Source of the DNA: Candidatus Woesearchaeota archaeon
Lineage (GTDB): Archaea > Nanobdellota > Nanobdellia > Woesearchaeales > UBA12501
Reading direction: 5' to 3'
Length of the DNA: 15,322 bases
NCBI GenBank assembly: GCA_016177345.1
Contig: JACOVM010000002.1
Coordinates: 1-15,322, forward strand
Part shown: piece by piece, positions 1 to 7,164 of the stretch
Layout of the letters: the number at the start of each line of letters is the position of its first letter
Numbering within the stretch: position 1 is the first letter of the stretch
The notes under the pieces: model-generated
Seen by the model: the letters and a program-made list of their open reading frames with translations, nothing else
The model's database searches: none
What the model was told of the DNA's origin: nothing
Program-made: the position numbers and the translations under genes

Positions 1-160
1 GAACATCATAGCTTCTAGAACGAGGAACGTTCGCAATGTCGCTTAATTCTCCTGCTGTTGAAACACCACGAGAAAGAAGCGCTGCCCAAATTTTTACCTC
101 GTAAAGGTTTAAGGAAAAGTACCTTCTTAGTTTGCTCAAAAATTCTTCTTTAACGATCAT
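1..160 (-). CDS. TrmB-type transcriptional regulator, 5' part only
   Basis: Only the first 53 codons are inside the window; the gene runs off the left edge. Read on the minus strand from ATG at 160, the peptide starts MIVKEEFLSKLRRYFSLN and continues with LYEVKIWAALLSRGVSTAGE, then an alanine/proline/serine-rich recognition stretch ending RSRSYDV. This matches the N-terminal winged helix-turn-helix of TrmB-family (sugar-responsive) archaeal regulators, where 'LNxYExxxWxALLxxGxxTxxELxxxxxVPRSRxYDVL' is typical. A G-rich stretch lies about 11 nt upstream of the ATG and could serve as a weak ribosome binding site. It is divergent from pta-ackA, so it may control that operon, itself, or neither; that is inference from position. 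The ligand-binding part is not visible. Confidence 0.75.
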   Translation of the reverse strand, partial: MIVKEEFLSKLRRYFSLNLYEVKIWAALLSRGVSTAGELSDIANVPRSRSYDV

Positions 161-245
161 ATTGCCCTACCCCCTCTTTTTTATCTGTTGTTGTTTTTTA
201 TTGGTGACAACGAGATCGAAACACCATATGTGCCATAGTGAAGTA

Positions 246-288
246 TGCTGTTCTCCATTTTTTATATCCCCTTTTGGAGAAGACAGCA
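246..288. promoter_or_regulatory. Bulged inverted repeat between regulator and pta, possible operator
   Basis: TGCTGTTCTCCA (246-257) is complementary to TGGAGA-AG-ACAGCA (275-288): twelve pairs interrupted by a two-base bulge, with a 17-nt AT-rich loop that contains a TATA-like TTTATAT. The right arm also has an alternative partner, TGCTGT at 295-300. The element lies in the 254-nt gap between the divergent TrmB-type gene and pta. TrmB-family proteins bind palindromes near promoters, so an operator is possible; an RNA hairpin is the alternative. Nothing else with clear function is visible in 161-414 apart from TATA-like boxes near 328-337 and 383-390. Confidence 0.35.
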
Positions 289-382
289 AATGTCTGCTGT
301 GCCTACTGAATAATAAAAATATCACTTCTATATAAAGTTTGTTAAATGTGTCTTCCCCTGTCAATCAAAACTGAATCAGAAA

Positions 383-390
383 TTTTATAA
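383..390 (+). promoter_or_regulatory. TATA box of pta-ackA
   Basis: TTTTATAA is centred about 28 nt before the ATG at 415. With archaeal initiation roughly 25 nt downstream of the box, the transcript would begin at or just before the start codon. No Shine-Dalgarno sequence is present, in line with leaderless translation. A second box (CTATATAAAG, 328-337) lies further upstream. Confidence 0.55.
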
Positions 391-414
391 AGTTGCCGAT
401 GCTTTTTAAACAGT

Positions 415-1428
415 ATGAAACAGTTGTTCGCGCGTCTTGAGCAAGCAGCTCGCCATCATCCTCAGCGAATTTTGTTTCCAGAGGGGGATGATCCTCGAAT
501 TCTTTCAGCAATCTCGTACCTTGTTAGGAGAAACTTAGTGTGCCCAATTCTTTTTGCAAAGCGGTCATCTCTTATTCGCCAATGGCCTGCTTCTTCCCCT
601 CTCTTAAGAAAGGTTGTTGTTCTTGATCCAGGCCTGTTTGATTTCGCTCATCATCCTTCTTGCCTGTCTTATGTTCATGATTTTATTGCTATTCGTAAGA
701 AGAAAGGAAAACCCATATCTCTTGCTCTTGCTAAAAAGCTGTTTATGGACCCGATGTATTTTGCAGTTATGATGTTAGCCTGTGGTGAAGTTGATGGAAT
801 CGTGGCCGGGGCGACATGGCCAACACCAAGAACGCTGCGCCCTGCATTTCAGATTCTTCGAAAAAAGAAGGAACTCGTATCTAGCTTTTTTTTGATGAAG
901 CATCAAGGAGAATTCTATTTTTTTGCTGATTGTGCTATTAATGTCAACCCATCTTCAAATGATCTTGCCAGTATTGCCTTATCCACGGCGCAGTCTGCAA
1001 AGAATTTGCTCCATGTCCAGCCAAGGGTTGCCCTCCTTTCATTTTCAACTCACGGATCAACAGTTCATCCTCTTAGTGAAAAAGTGAGGGAAGCAACTGT
1101 TCTTGTTCGCAAAAAAGATCATGCTCTTCTCGTTGATGGTGAGTTGCAGGCTGATGCTGCATTAAAACCGGCAATTGGGAAATATAAGTCAAAGCTATGT
1201 TTTTTTTCAAAACCTGCAAACGTGCTTATCTTTCCAAGCCTTGAAGCCGCCAATATTGCGTATAAATTAGTGGAGTGGCTTGGCCATTACGAGGCTGTCG
1301 GCCCAATTAGCCAAAATCTTGCAAAGCCAGTGAATGACCTATCTCGAGGGTGTACTGCAGATGATATTATAAAAGTGAGCGTCATCACTGCCCTTCAAGC
1401 ACAACAAGCAAACCGTTTAGGAAATTGA
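415..1428 (+). CDS. pta: Phosphate acetyltransferase (short type)
   Basis: Cytoplasmic enzyme interconverting acetyl-CoA plus phosphate and acetyl phosphate plus CoA. The 337-residue length fits the single-domain PTA_PTB class without the N-terminal regulatory domains of enterobacterial Pta. Visible family motifs: FPEGDDPRIL (21-30), the ACGEVDGIVAGA segment (122-133) followed by TLRPAFQIL (140-148), FADCAINVNP (170-179), SEKVREAT (221-228), LVDGELQADAAL (239-250) and GPISQNLAKPVNDLSRG (296-312). Ser310-Arg311 correspond to the catalytic Ser-Arg pair described in the Methanosarcina enzyme. The ATG is preceded by a well-placed TATA box and no ribosome binding site. ackA follows after 34 nt on the same strand, so the two form an operon producing acetate and ATP. 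Pta is uncommon in archaea, most of which use ADP-forming acetyl-CoA synthetase, so acquisition from bacteria is plausible. Confidence 0.97.
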   Translation: MKQLFARLEQAARHHPQRILFPEGDDPRILSAISYLVRRNLVCPILFAKRSSLIRQWPASSPLLRKVVVLDPGLFDFAHHPSCLSYVHDFIAIRKKKGKPISLALAKKLFMDPMYFAVMMLACGEVDGIVAGATWPTPRTLRPAFQILRKKKELVSSFFLMKHQGEFYFFADCAINVNPSSNDLASIALSTAQSAKNLLHVQPRVALLSFSTHGSTVHPLSEKVREATVLVRKKDHALLVDGELQADAALKPAIGKYKSKLCFFSKPANVLIFPSLEAANIAYKLVEWLGHYEAVGPISQNLAKPVNDLSRGCTADDIIKVSVITALQAQQANRLGN

Positions 1429-1462
1429 GGTTGAGAAAGATTGATGAGGAAGATGGAGTAGC

Positions 1463-2716
1463 ATGATTCACACAATTCACACAACAAGGGGCATAAGCCA
1501 CTTACCCTCCCAGAAATATGCGAAGAAACAGGCACGAACAGGTTTGGTAAAGCCAACTATACTCACACTGAATGTTGGCTCTTCTTCTGTCAAGTACGCT
1601 GTTTTTTCTGGAACAACTATGCTCCTTTCCGGTCTTATTGAAAAAATCCTCACGAAACCAGTTCATTATAACGGGGGAATTGGCGAGCCTGTTTCATCAG
1701 CTTCTTCTTTGATTCACCCTGCATCATACGCTGGCGCATTCCAGTATATTCTTCAGCGGCTTAACCAGGATAATATTTTAGTTGATGCTGTTGCACATCG
1801 TGTTGTTCATGGGGAGTATATCAAACAATCAACGCGTATCACCCCTGCTCTTCTTCGTGTGATCCAGCGTGCAACTGAGCTTGCCCCTCTTCATAACAAG
1901 CCAGAGCTTGAAGGGATCCGCATCGCATTGCCCCTCTTTAAAGTTCCCCATATCGCAGTATTTGACACCTCTTTTCATCAGGCTATGCCAGCAAAAGCGT
2001 ACACCTATGCTATTCCCCGCTGGCTTGCTTCAAAGTACAGAATCAGAAGATATGGCTTTCATGGAATAAGCCATTCGTATGTTTTTCATGAAGCTTGCCG
2101 GATTCTGCATAAGCCGCCAAAAGCTGTGAAGATGATCACTTGCCACTTAGGAAATGGATGTTCTATTGCTGCCATTGCCGGTGGGAAAAGTGTAGATACC
2201 TCTATGGGTTATACCCCATTGGAAGGCTTAGTCATGGGAACAAGGGCTGGTGATCTTGATCCTGCTATCCCTGTGATTATGATGAAGCACCATGCCTCTT
2301 CTCCGAATAAGGTAGATGGTATCCTTAACAAGGAATCTGGATTGAAAGGGCTTTCTGGAATAAGCAATGACATTCGTGACATTCAATCTTCTTCTTCTCC
2401 TCGAGCAAAACTTGCTTTAGATGTCTTTTGCTATCGGCTTATCAAGTATATCGGTGCATACGCTGCTGCGCTCAATGGAGTGGACGCTATTGTCTTCACT
2501 GCGGGGATTGGTGAAAACTCAGCATATATTCGCGAACGAGTTATTTCTAGCTTATCATACCTGGGGGTAGTTCTTGACGGCAAAAGAAACAAATCGAATG
2601 AGCTGATTATTTCTTCACCCAAAAGCAAAGTTACTGTTTGTGTGATCCCAACAAATGAATCCTTAATGATGGCGAAAGAAACAATAAAGGTACTTGGGCT
2701 TAGGGCAAAGAAGTAG
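1463..2716 (+). CDS. ackA: Acetate kinase with N-terminal extension
   Basis: Converts acetyl phosphate plus ADP to acetate plus ATP, the second half of the Pta-AckA route encoded with pta. ASKHA-fold motifs are all present: LNVGSSSVKYAVF (36-48, phosphate-1 with Asn37), HRVVHG (112-117, Arg113), VFDTSFHQAMP (166-176, Asp168), RRYGFHGISH (195-204, His200), CHLGNGCSIAA (227-237), VDTSMGYTPLEGLVMGTRAG (244-263, Arg261), FTAGIGENS (345-353) and PTNES with Glu399. Most acetate kinases begin two to six residues before the LNxGSSS motif; here about 30 basic, His/Thr-rich residues precede it. The ATG at 1463 has a GGAG sequence about 5 nt upstream, which supports the long start, and no internal ATG precedes the motif; a TTG at codon 28 is the only nearby alternative. 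The loop after HRVVHG is one residue shorter than usual. Expression probably depends on the pta promoter. Confidence 0.97.
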   Translation: MIHTIHTTRGISHLPSQKYAKKQARTGLVKPTILTLNVGSSSVKYAVFSGTTMLLSGLIEKILTKPVHYNGGIGEPVSSASSLIHPASYAGAFQYILQRLNQDNILVDAVAHRVVHGEYIKQSTRITPALLRVIQRATELAPLHNKPELEGIRIALPLFKVPHIAVFDTSFHQAMPAKAYTYAIPRWLASKYRIRRYGFHGISHSYVFHEACRILHKPPKAVKMITCHLGNGCSIAAIAGGKSVDTSMGYTPLEGLVMGTRAGDLDPAIPVIMMKHHASSPNKVDGILNKESGLKGLSGISNDIRDIQSSSSPRAKLALDVFCYRLIKYIGAYAAALNGVDAIVFTAGIGENSAYIRERVISSLSYLGVVLDGKRNKSNELIISSPKSKVTVCVIPTNESLMMAKETIKVLGLRAKK

Positions 2717-2749
2717 ATACTCGTTCTTATACCTCCTTATTCATCCATC

Positions 2750-2817
2750 TTTATTTATCTCATCTATCTTATTTATTTCATTTATTATCTCATTTATATC
2801 ATCTATTTATCTCATCT
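2750..2817. repeat. Degenerate TTTAT/CTCATC tandem repeat between convergent genes
   Basis: Pyrimidine-rich, low-complexity tract built from variants of TTTATCTCATC. ATTTATCTCATCT occurs exactly at 2753-2765 and 2805-2817, with diverged copies between. The second exact copy covers the stop codon and last codons of the minus-strand pelota gene. The T-rich plus strand could also terminate ackA transcription; this is inference. Confidence 0.7.
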
Positions 2818-3874
2818 GATATCGTAGAATGCCAGCTATTCCCCCAAGCCCGTCAAGCCTTTTTCCACTGTCATGCATAGAGGAAATAAGGTGGACTTCT
2901 GCCTTTATCATCTCCGCCTGCTTTAAGAGCGCTTCTATGGGGGCATACCTTTTTTGTTCTCGGGCTTCTTTAATAAACATGTCGGTTATGAGGATGCATT
3001 TTGTTGCGCCGTGCTCAATGCTTCTTTTCACTTCCTGAAGTCCGTAGACTCCCAGGGTTCCTTTTGAAATTTCTGTTAGTACCTCTTCAACGAGCTTCAT
3101 CTCCTTGCTAATTCTATCCTGCTGAAGAACTTGTTTCACCTCCTGGCGTTTCAAAAGCTCATTAAATGCGGTTGCATCGCTGCTTGACACGGTTGCGAGG
3201 GTCATTTTTTTGGTGAGAGGGTGGTCCTTTGCTGCTTTTTTAAAATCTTCTTTCCAGAATGCTGGGCTTGCAATAAGGATGGCATCAACTGGGGTTTGCC
3301 TATCCTGCTCTTCAAGGTAGGTAAGAATCTCCTTATAGAAAGTGTCCTGCTTATGGTGGTCGTCTCTTTTTTTAGCTACATCACCCTTTATAGTGGTTAG
3401 TACCTCGTAGCCATAAGGCTTTAGCCTGGCGATATGTGCTTCTTCACGGTCCATGACGCAAAGAAGGACAGGTGCTTGTTTTGTTTTTGCTGCTTGTTGA
3501 AGTTTATTCCAGGCATATGCTGGCCAGGGGTGTTTTTGAAAAGTAATCTTCATGTGGGGCTCAATACTAATGGTGTGGTGAGATCCCTTTGGAATGTCTT
3601 CAAAACCCTCAGCAATAGCCCCCCCAACACGAAGAAGGCTGGACTGGGTTTGTGGGGAAAAATCTATTTGTTCAACCTGGATGGTGAGGGTTACTGTCTT
3701 TTTAACAATGCTGCCGGATCGCTCCGTACTTTCTCCTATCTTTATCTTTCGTACTGTTTGGGCTTTAAGAAGGTCTCCTTTTTCAATAATCGTGCTGAGG
3801 TCCCAAAGGTCATCAAGGTGTTCTGGGATAACAGTAACCTCTCCTTTACGCGTATCAGAATGGAGGATTTTCAT
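2807..3874 (-). CDS. pelA: aPelota, ribosome rescue factor (Dom34/Pelota)
   Basis: 355-residue archaeal Pelota, which with an aEF1A-type GTPase enters stalled ribosomes and, with ABCE1, splits them. Order: N-terminal Sm-like domain (about 1-130, starting MKILHSDTRKGEVTV, with GDLLKAQTVRKIK at 33-45 and the IEPHMKITFQK segment), central RNase H-like domain (about 133-260, VLLCVMDREEAHIARL), and C-terminal eRF1_3-like domain (about 262-355, EISKGTLGVYGLQEV, ILITDMF, and the LDGLGGIAGILRY end). There is no GGQ motif, as expected for Pelota rather than aRF1. I chose the ATG at 3874: an in-frame ATG at 3904 lies inside the TATA box, and the family begins at MKIL. The promoter predicts a leader of about 8 nt. 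It is divergent from the surface gene at 3934 and convergent with ackA. Confidence 0.95.
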   Translation of the reverse strand: MKILHSDTRKGEVTVIPEHLDDLWDLSTIIEKGDLLKAQTVRKIKIGESTERSGSIVKKTVTLTIQVEQIDFSPQTQSSLLRVGGAIAEGFEDIPKGSHHTISIEPHMKITFQKHPWPAYAWNKLQQAAKTKQAPVLLCVMDREEAHIARLKPYGYEVLTTIKGDVAKKRDDHHKQDTFYKEILTYLEEQDRQTPVDAILIASPAFWKEDFKKAAKDHPLTKKMTLATVSSSDATAFNELLKRQEVKQVLQQDRISKEMKLVEEVLTEISKGTLGVYGLQEVKRSIEHGATKCILITDMFIKEAREQKRYAPIEALLKQAEMIKAEVHLISSMHDSGKRLDGLGGIAGILRYQMR

Positions 3875-3903
3875 ATGGTCTCTTGTTCTGAAAAAGGAAA
3901 ACA

Positions 3904-3913
3904 TTTATATAAA
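3904..3913. promoter_or_regulatory. Single palindromic TATA box shared by divergent genes
   Basis: TTTATATAAA is a perfect palindrome and the only good TATA box in the 59-nt gap. Its centre is 25.5 nt from the ATG at 3934 (plus strand, leaderless) and 34.5 nt from the pelota ATG at 3874 (minus strand, leader about 8 nt). Both genes therefore seem to use the same box in opposite directions. Confidence 0.7.
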
Positions 3914-3933
3914 AAGCTATTCGTTTAGCAGGT

Positions 3934-5112
3934 ATGAAATTTCCGACGATGGACGGGAAGCAGAAAGCCCAATCTGGCACTGGGGCTGCTGTTCTTGTCG
4001 TTATCATAGCTGCTCTTATTGTCTTATATATCCTCTTTTTGCCACCAGCAGACCGAGAAGCAATCCTTGAGGGGCGGGATGGGACTGGGGTTTCCGCAAA
4101 CACAACTCTCCTGCTAGAGTCTCCTGGTCGGCTTGATTATCTTCCTCAAAAGGATGTGGAGCACGTGCTTCCATCGGTTAACTTGTATAGTACAACAAAT
4201 GCTCTTCTTTTAGAATCCTCTCCTACAGCCTTTATTAAGAACGCTTGGCTGGATAAATCGTTTAAATCGTTGAATTTCACTGTTGATGACCCTGCTAATA
4301 CAAAAAATATACTGCTCTCCTTTAGCATTCGTTCATTCCAGGGTCGGCTTATTGTTCTTCTGAACGGCCATGAGATATACAATTCTGAAATTACCTCGCT
4401 GGTCATGCCCCCTATTGAATTGCCCCAACACCTTCTTCGCGAGCAGAACTATCTTGAGATCCAGGTGTCTGGGGTTGGCGCTGCATTCTGGCGCACAAAC
4501 TTTTATGATCTCGAAAATATTAAGATCACTGCTGATATCACCGATGTTTCCACTCGGGAAGCAAAGCTCTCCTTTGTGGTTACCGAGACTGAACGGAATA
4601 ATGTGGTTCGCGCAAAATTGAAGTTCTTCCCTGATTGTGACCCTCTCATTGCAGGGGTTCTTAAGGTGTACATTAACAACCATGAAATTTACTCCTCTGT
4701 TCCTGATTGTGGGGTGTTAAGGCCACTGGAATTCTCTCCCCATTACTTATTGAATGGAGAGAATGTCCTCTTGTTTACCACAGATCGTGGTGCTTACCTG
4801 GTGGATAACATTAACCTAAAGTCAGAATTAAAAGAGGTGACGTTTCCAACCTTCTATTTTACGCTTGACCAGGAAGCCTTTGATGCCCTCTTAGCTGGCT
4901 CCAGAAATGTTGTGATGCATCTTGAATTTTCCAACGATGTTGATATGAAGAAAGCAGAGGTATTTATCAATGGTCATCTTCGTGGGTTTGATACGAGAGA
5001 GGTGTCCTACTCTCTTGTCCTTAATCCTTTTGTTCGCAAAGGAAATAACGTGATAGAGATTAAGCCAAAGACAACGTTGGATATTGTGAATATTCGTGTT
5101 GTTGCAGAGTAA
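3934..5112 (+). CDS. Single-TM surface protein with three beta-sandwich-like repeats
   Basis: No named family recognised. 392 residues: a short, basic, Gln/Lys-rich N-terminus (1-16), one membrane span (about 17-37, from TGAAVLVVIIAALIVLYILF) followed by LPPADREAIL, then an outside-facing region. I recall this 'SGTGAAxLVxIIAxLIVLYILFLPPxDR' start in Woesearchaeota proteins of unknown function. The ectodomain holds three related units, each with an NGH-like turn and a later N-x-(L/I)-(E/L)-(I/L) strand: VLLNGHEIYN (141-150) with NYLEIQVSG (172-180); VYINNHEIYS (245-254) with NVLLFTTDRG (277-286); VFINGHLRGF (343-352) with NVIEIKPKT (372-380). This layout recalls galactose-binding-like jelly rolls, but the fold is inferred. 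Cys235 and Cys259 could form a disulfide in unit 2. The ATG is leaderless relative to the TATA box at 3904-3913. It opens the surface block of this window. Confidence 0.9.
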   Translation: MKFPTMDGKQKAQSGTGAAVLVVIIAALIVLYILFLPPADREAILEGRDGTGVSANTTLLLESPGRLDYLPQKDVEHVLPSVNLYSTTNALLLESSPTAFIKNAWLDKSFKSLNFTVDDPANTKNILLSFSIRSFQGRLIVLLNGHEIYNSEITSLVMPPIELPQHLLREQNYLEIQVSGVGAAFWRTNFYDLENIKITADITDVSTREAKLSFVVTETERNNVVRAKLKFFPDCDPLIAGVLKVYINNHEIYSSVPDCGVLRPLEFSPHYLLNGENVLLFTTDRGAYLVDNINLKSELKEVTFPTFYFTLDQEAFDALLAGSRNVVMHLEFSNDVDMKKAEVFINGHLRGFDTREVSYSLVLNPFVRKGNNVIEIKPKTTLDIVNIRVVAE

Positions 5113-5120
5113 TGGTTTCA

Positions 5121-5150
5121 AGATGCTGATATAACAGATGCGGATATAAC
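5121..5150 (+). repeat. Tandem 15-mer pair
   Basis: AGATGCTGATATAAC (5121-5135) is followed directly by AGATGCGGATATAAC (5136-5150), one mismatch, starting 8 nt after the stop codon of the surface gene at 3934-5112. Confidence 0.9.
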
Positions 5151-5246
5151 AATAGTTCATGCAAGTTCCTGCAAACTTGTTTACTGTTCAATTCCATTAC
5201 AATTAAGTCCATTACAATTCCATCAAAAAGAGGTGTTCAATGATTC

Positions 5247-5277
5247 TTATTCCTAATAAGTATTTTATTCCTAATAA
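5247..5277 (+). repeat. Direct repeat TTATTCCTAATAA, period 18
   Basis: Exact copies of a 13-mer at 5247-5259 and 5265-5277, with similar flanks, inside the repeat-filled gap before the five-TM gene. Confidence 0.85.
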
Positions 5278-5332
5278 ATATGCTAAATATTCTCTATTCT
5301 CTATTCTTCGCTCTATTTACTACACCCCTATG

Positions 5333-5390
5333 CAACACGTATCCCTATTCAACTCAACACGTATTCTTATTCAACATATCCCTATTCACC
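5333..5390 (+). repeat. Three-copy 20-nt degenerate tandem repeat
   Basis: CAACACGTATCCCTATTCAA (5333-5352) and CAACACGTATTCTTATTCAA (5355-5374) match at 18 of 20 positions; a third, more diverged copy (CAACATATCCCTATTCACC) runs from 5372 to 5390. Period is about 20-22 nt. Confidence 0.85.
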
Positions 5391-5427
5391 GTAGCTCTTT
5401 TATGAGCAGGTATCTAGGTGATTGTTC

Positions 5428-7164
5428 GTGACTAACAGCCATGGGCCTGGGGGTGGCATTGGGGGTGGTCAAGTAGCAGGGTCAACAGGAATCGTTCTTC
5501 TTTTCTTTCTCCTTGCAATCGTATTCCACATTTTTGATATTATCACTAAGTTTTCTTTGCCTCATTTTTGGCGCGGCCTCTTTTATTTCCTGTTTGGCCT
5601 TTTTGCTGCGTTTCTTCTCTTCCATGACATGGAAAGATATCGCGCTATCGAGCTTTGTTTAGGCATCAGCGCTATTGTTTTTTTTCTTCCTTGGATTCTT
5701 GCGATTTTAGAAGGGGGCTTTTTTGGCATTCTCGATCAGCTTCCTCTTCGTGATATTCTTGATCTTGAGGTTGTTTCCTGGCTGATCATCCTTATTCCGG
5801 TCTGGCCTTTAGTTATTGGAGTGCGATTTTTTGATGAGAGCCCGAGGCCGGTACGCTGGTTTATCATTCTTTATTTTATTCTCCTCTTTGTATGGTTCTT
5901 GTACATGGCAGTAACAACCCAGCCCTGGCTCTTTGATTCATTACAGCTGCAAAGCCTGCCAGATATTGAGCAGGAGGCACGCGGGCTATTAGGTGATATC
6001 CAGCAGGGATTCCAGCAGGCAGCAAAGTCATTCCGTTCTGCTACTGAACGGCAGATCAAGTATGCCGCAGGTGATTATTACACGGGGCAAGTAGACAAGA
6101 ATGCTGAAGAGCCTCTTGGGGTGTATATTGAAAAAGTACAGCCGGCATCTCCATTTTTTTATGCTGGAGAAACAGCTATTGTGTGGGGGACATTAAAGGC
6201 GAGAACGATTGAACAAGATGTTCCTCTTCGAATAGCAGTCATGTGTAACGGCACAACTGGAGAGATGACAAAAGGAAACCCAAATTTAGTTCCACCAATT
6301 CCGCCTCAGCCAATTGCTAAACGGGGAAATACCAGCCTGAGCCCGTATAACCGGTACGTTAAAGAATTCGTTGTTGATGATTATGAGTATGCAGATTTGA
6401 GCTGCCAGTTTGACCCAGGAACATTCCTAAAAGGCTCTCGTGAAGCATCCTTTTTTGCACAGTTTGAGTTTGAAACTCATTCTTACCAGAAAGGCTATTT
6501 TATGAATCTCCAACAGCTTCGCGCGCTTCGACAGCAAAATATTGATCCCTTTGGCCAGTTTGAGGTCAAGGATAAAGCCCCAAAAACAGTATATTCAAAT
6601 GGGCCGATTGAGATTGGGATGGGGCTTCGCCAGCCCTTGATTGGAATAGAGGAAGGGGCAGAGTTCCGATTAAGTGGCAGCCTCAAAAACCGTTGGAAGG
6701 GAAAAATTTTTGCCATTACTGATCTGATCATTAAAGTTCCCCCTGGGATGGAAATTGTTGAGGACAGTTGTACTGTTCGTTTGGAGAAGATAGAATGCAC
6801 GTCTGCTTATAATGAGGTTTGTGAATATGGGAAGTACCCCTACTTTTATCATATAACCCAAGAATCAGATGTTCAATACACATCAAAAACAGAATCCTTT
6901 GTAACCCCCTTTGAGGTTATTAACAAAACAGTTATTACTGAAAACATTATCCGCCGTGGATTAGAGCATATGCAGGGAAAGCATATTGAGGGAGCAAGCC
7001 ATGTCCCGTTCTCTTGTGATGTTCGAGTAGTTCATCCTGCAGAAGTTCTTGGGGGGGTTCCATTTAGTACCCAATACTTTAAGGTCTCTGCTGAATATCG
7101 GTACGAGCTAGAAAAGTCAACCTATCTCACGATAAAGGAAACCCCTGGGGTGGTTGTTGAATGA
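5428..7164 (+). CDS. Five-TM membrane protein with large cysteine-containing ectodomain
   Basis: No named family. 578 residues from the GTG at 5428, which has AGGTG seven nt upstream and a weak TATA-like box about 26 nt upstream; a TTG at 5422 would sit almost on the AGGTG. The N-terminus is Gly-rich (GPGGGIGGG, 8-16). Five hydrophobic spans follow: about 21-40, 48-66, 75-95, 114-133 and 143-163. A polar helical linker (about 178-212) leads into GDYYTGQVDKNAEEPLGVYI (215-234), a segment I recall as widely conserved in Woesearchaeota proteins. Two beta-rich regions follow: about 230-350 with Cys273 and Cys326, and about 385-575 with Cys448, Cys457, Cys465 and Cys530. Its end (YFKVSAEYRYELEKSTYLTI) resembles the ends of the three lipoproteins downstream. 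It overlaps the first lipoprotein by ATGA, so the two are probably co-translated and may form one membrane assembly. A role as anchor or scaffold is inference. Confidence 0.92.
   Translation: MTNSHGPGGGIGGGQVAGSTGIVLLFFLLAIVFHIFDIITKFSLPHFWRGLFYFLFGLFAAFLLFHDMERYRAIELCLGISAIVFFLPWILAILEGGFFGILDQLPLRDILDLEVVSWLIILIPVWPLVIGVRFFDESPRPVRWFIILYFILLFVWFLYMAVTTQPWLFDSLQLQSLPDIEQEARGLLGDIQQGFQQAAKSFRSATERQIKYAAGDYYTGQVDKNAEEPLGVYIEKVQPASPFFYAGETAIVWGTLKARTIEQDVPLRIAVMCNGTTGEMTKGNPNLVPPIPPQPIAKRGNTSLSPYNRYVKEFVVDDYEYADLSCQFDPGTFLKGSREASFFAQFEFETHSYQKGYFMNLQQLRALRQQNIDPFGQFEVKDKAPKTVYSNGPIEIGMGLRQPLIGIEEGAEFRLSGSLKNRWKGKIFAITDLIIKVPPGMEIVEDSCTVRLEKIECTSAYNEVCEYGKYPYFYHITQESDVQYTSKTESFVTPFEVINKTVITENIIRRGLEHMQGKHIEGASHVPFSCDVRVVHPAEVLGGVPFSTQYFKVSAEYRYELEKSTYLTIKETPGVVVE

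Larger units (their letters stand above)
5113..5427. other. 315-nt gene-free stretch made largely of short tandem repeats
   Basis: No convincing gene. Contents in order: two copies of a 15-mer (5121-5150), two copies of TCCATTACAATT (5193-5204, 5208-5219), a 13-mer pair (5247-5259, 5265-5277), a TTCTCTA run (about 5290-5306), three diverged copies of CAACACGTATCCCTATTCAA (5333-5390), and a weak TATA-like TTTTATGA (about 5399-5406) ahead of the next gene. A 63-codon reading frame starting at 5240 has a good upstream AGAGGTG, but its peptide is simply the translation of these repeats. Confidence 0.8.

Noticed and set aside
3875..3904. Upstream ATG start for pelota at 3904
   Set aside because: It lies within the TATA box, and the family starts at MKIL, ten codons later.
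3434..4070. Two long plus-strand frames (164 and 158 codons) opposite pelota
   Set aside because: They lie antisense to a clear aPelota gene, have no promoter or ribosome binding site, and their peptides have no recognisable features. The second also runs over the promoter and start of the surface gene at 3934.
5162..5179. CAAGTT/AACTTG hairpin as a terminator
   Set aside because: Only six pairs and no strong T run after it; not convincing.
5240..5431. 63-codon frame with AGAGGTG upstream
   Set aside because: Apart from the good ribosome binding site, the peptide is a translation of the local tandem repeats and overlaps the start of the five-TM gene.
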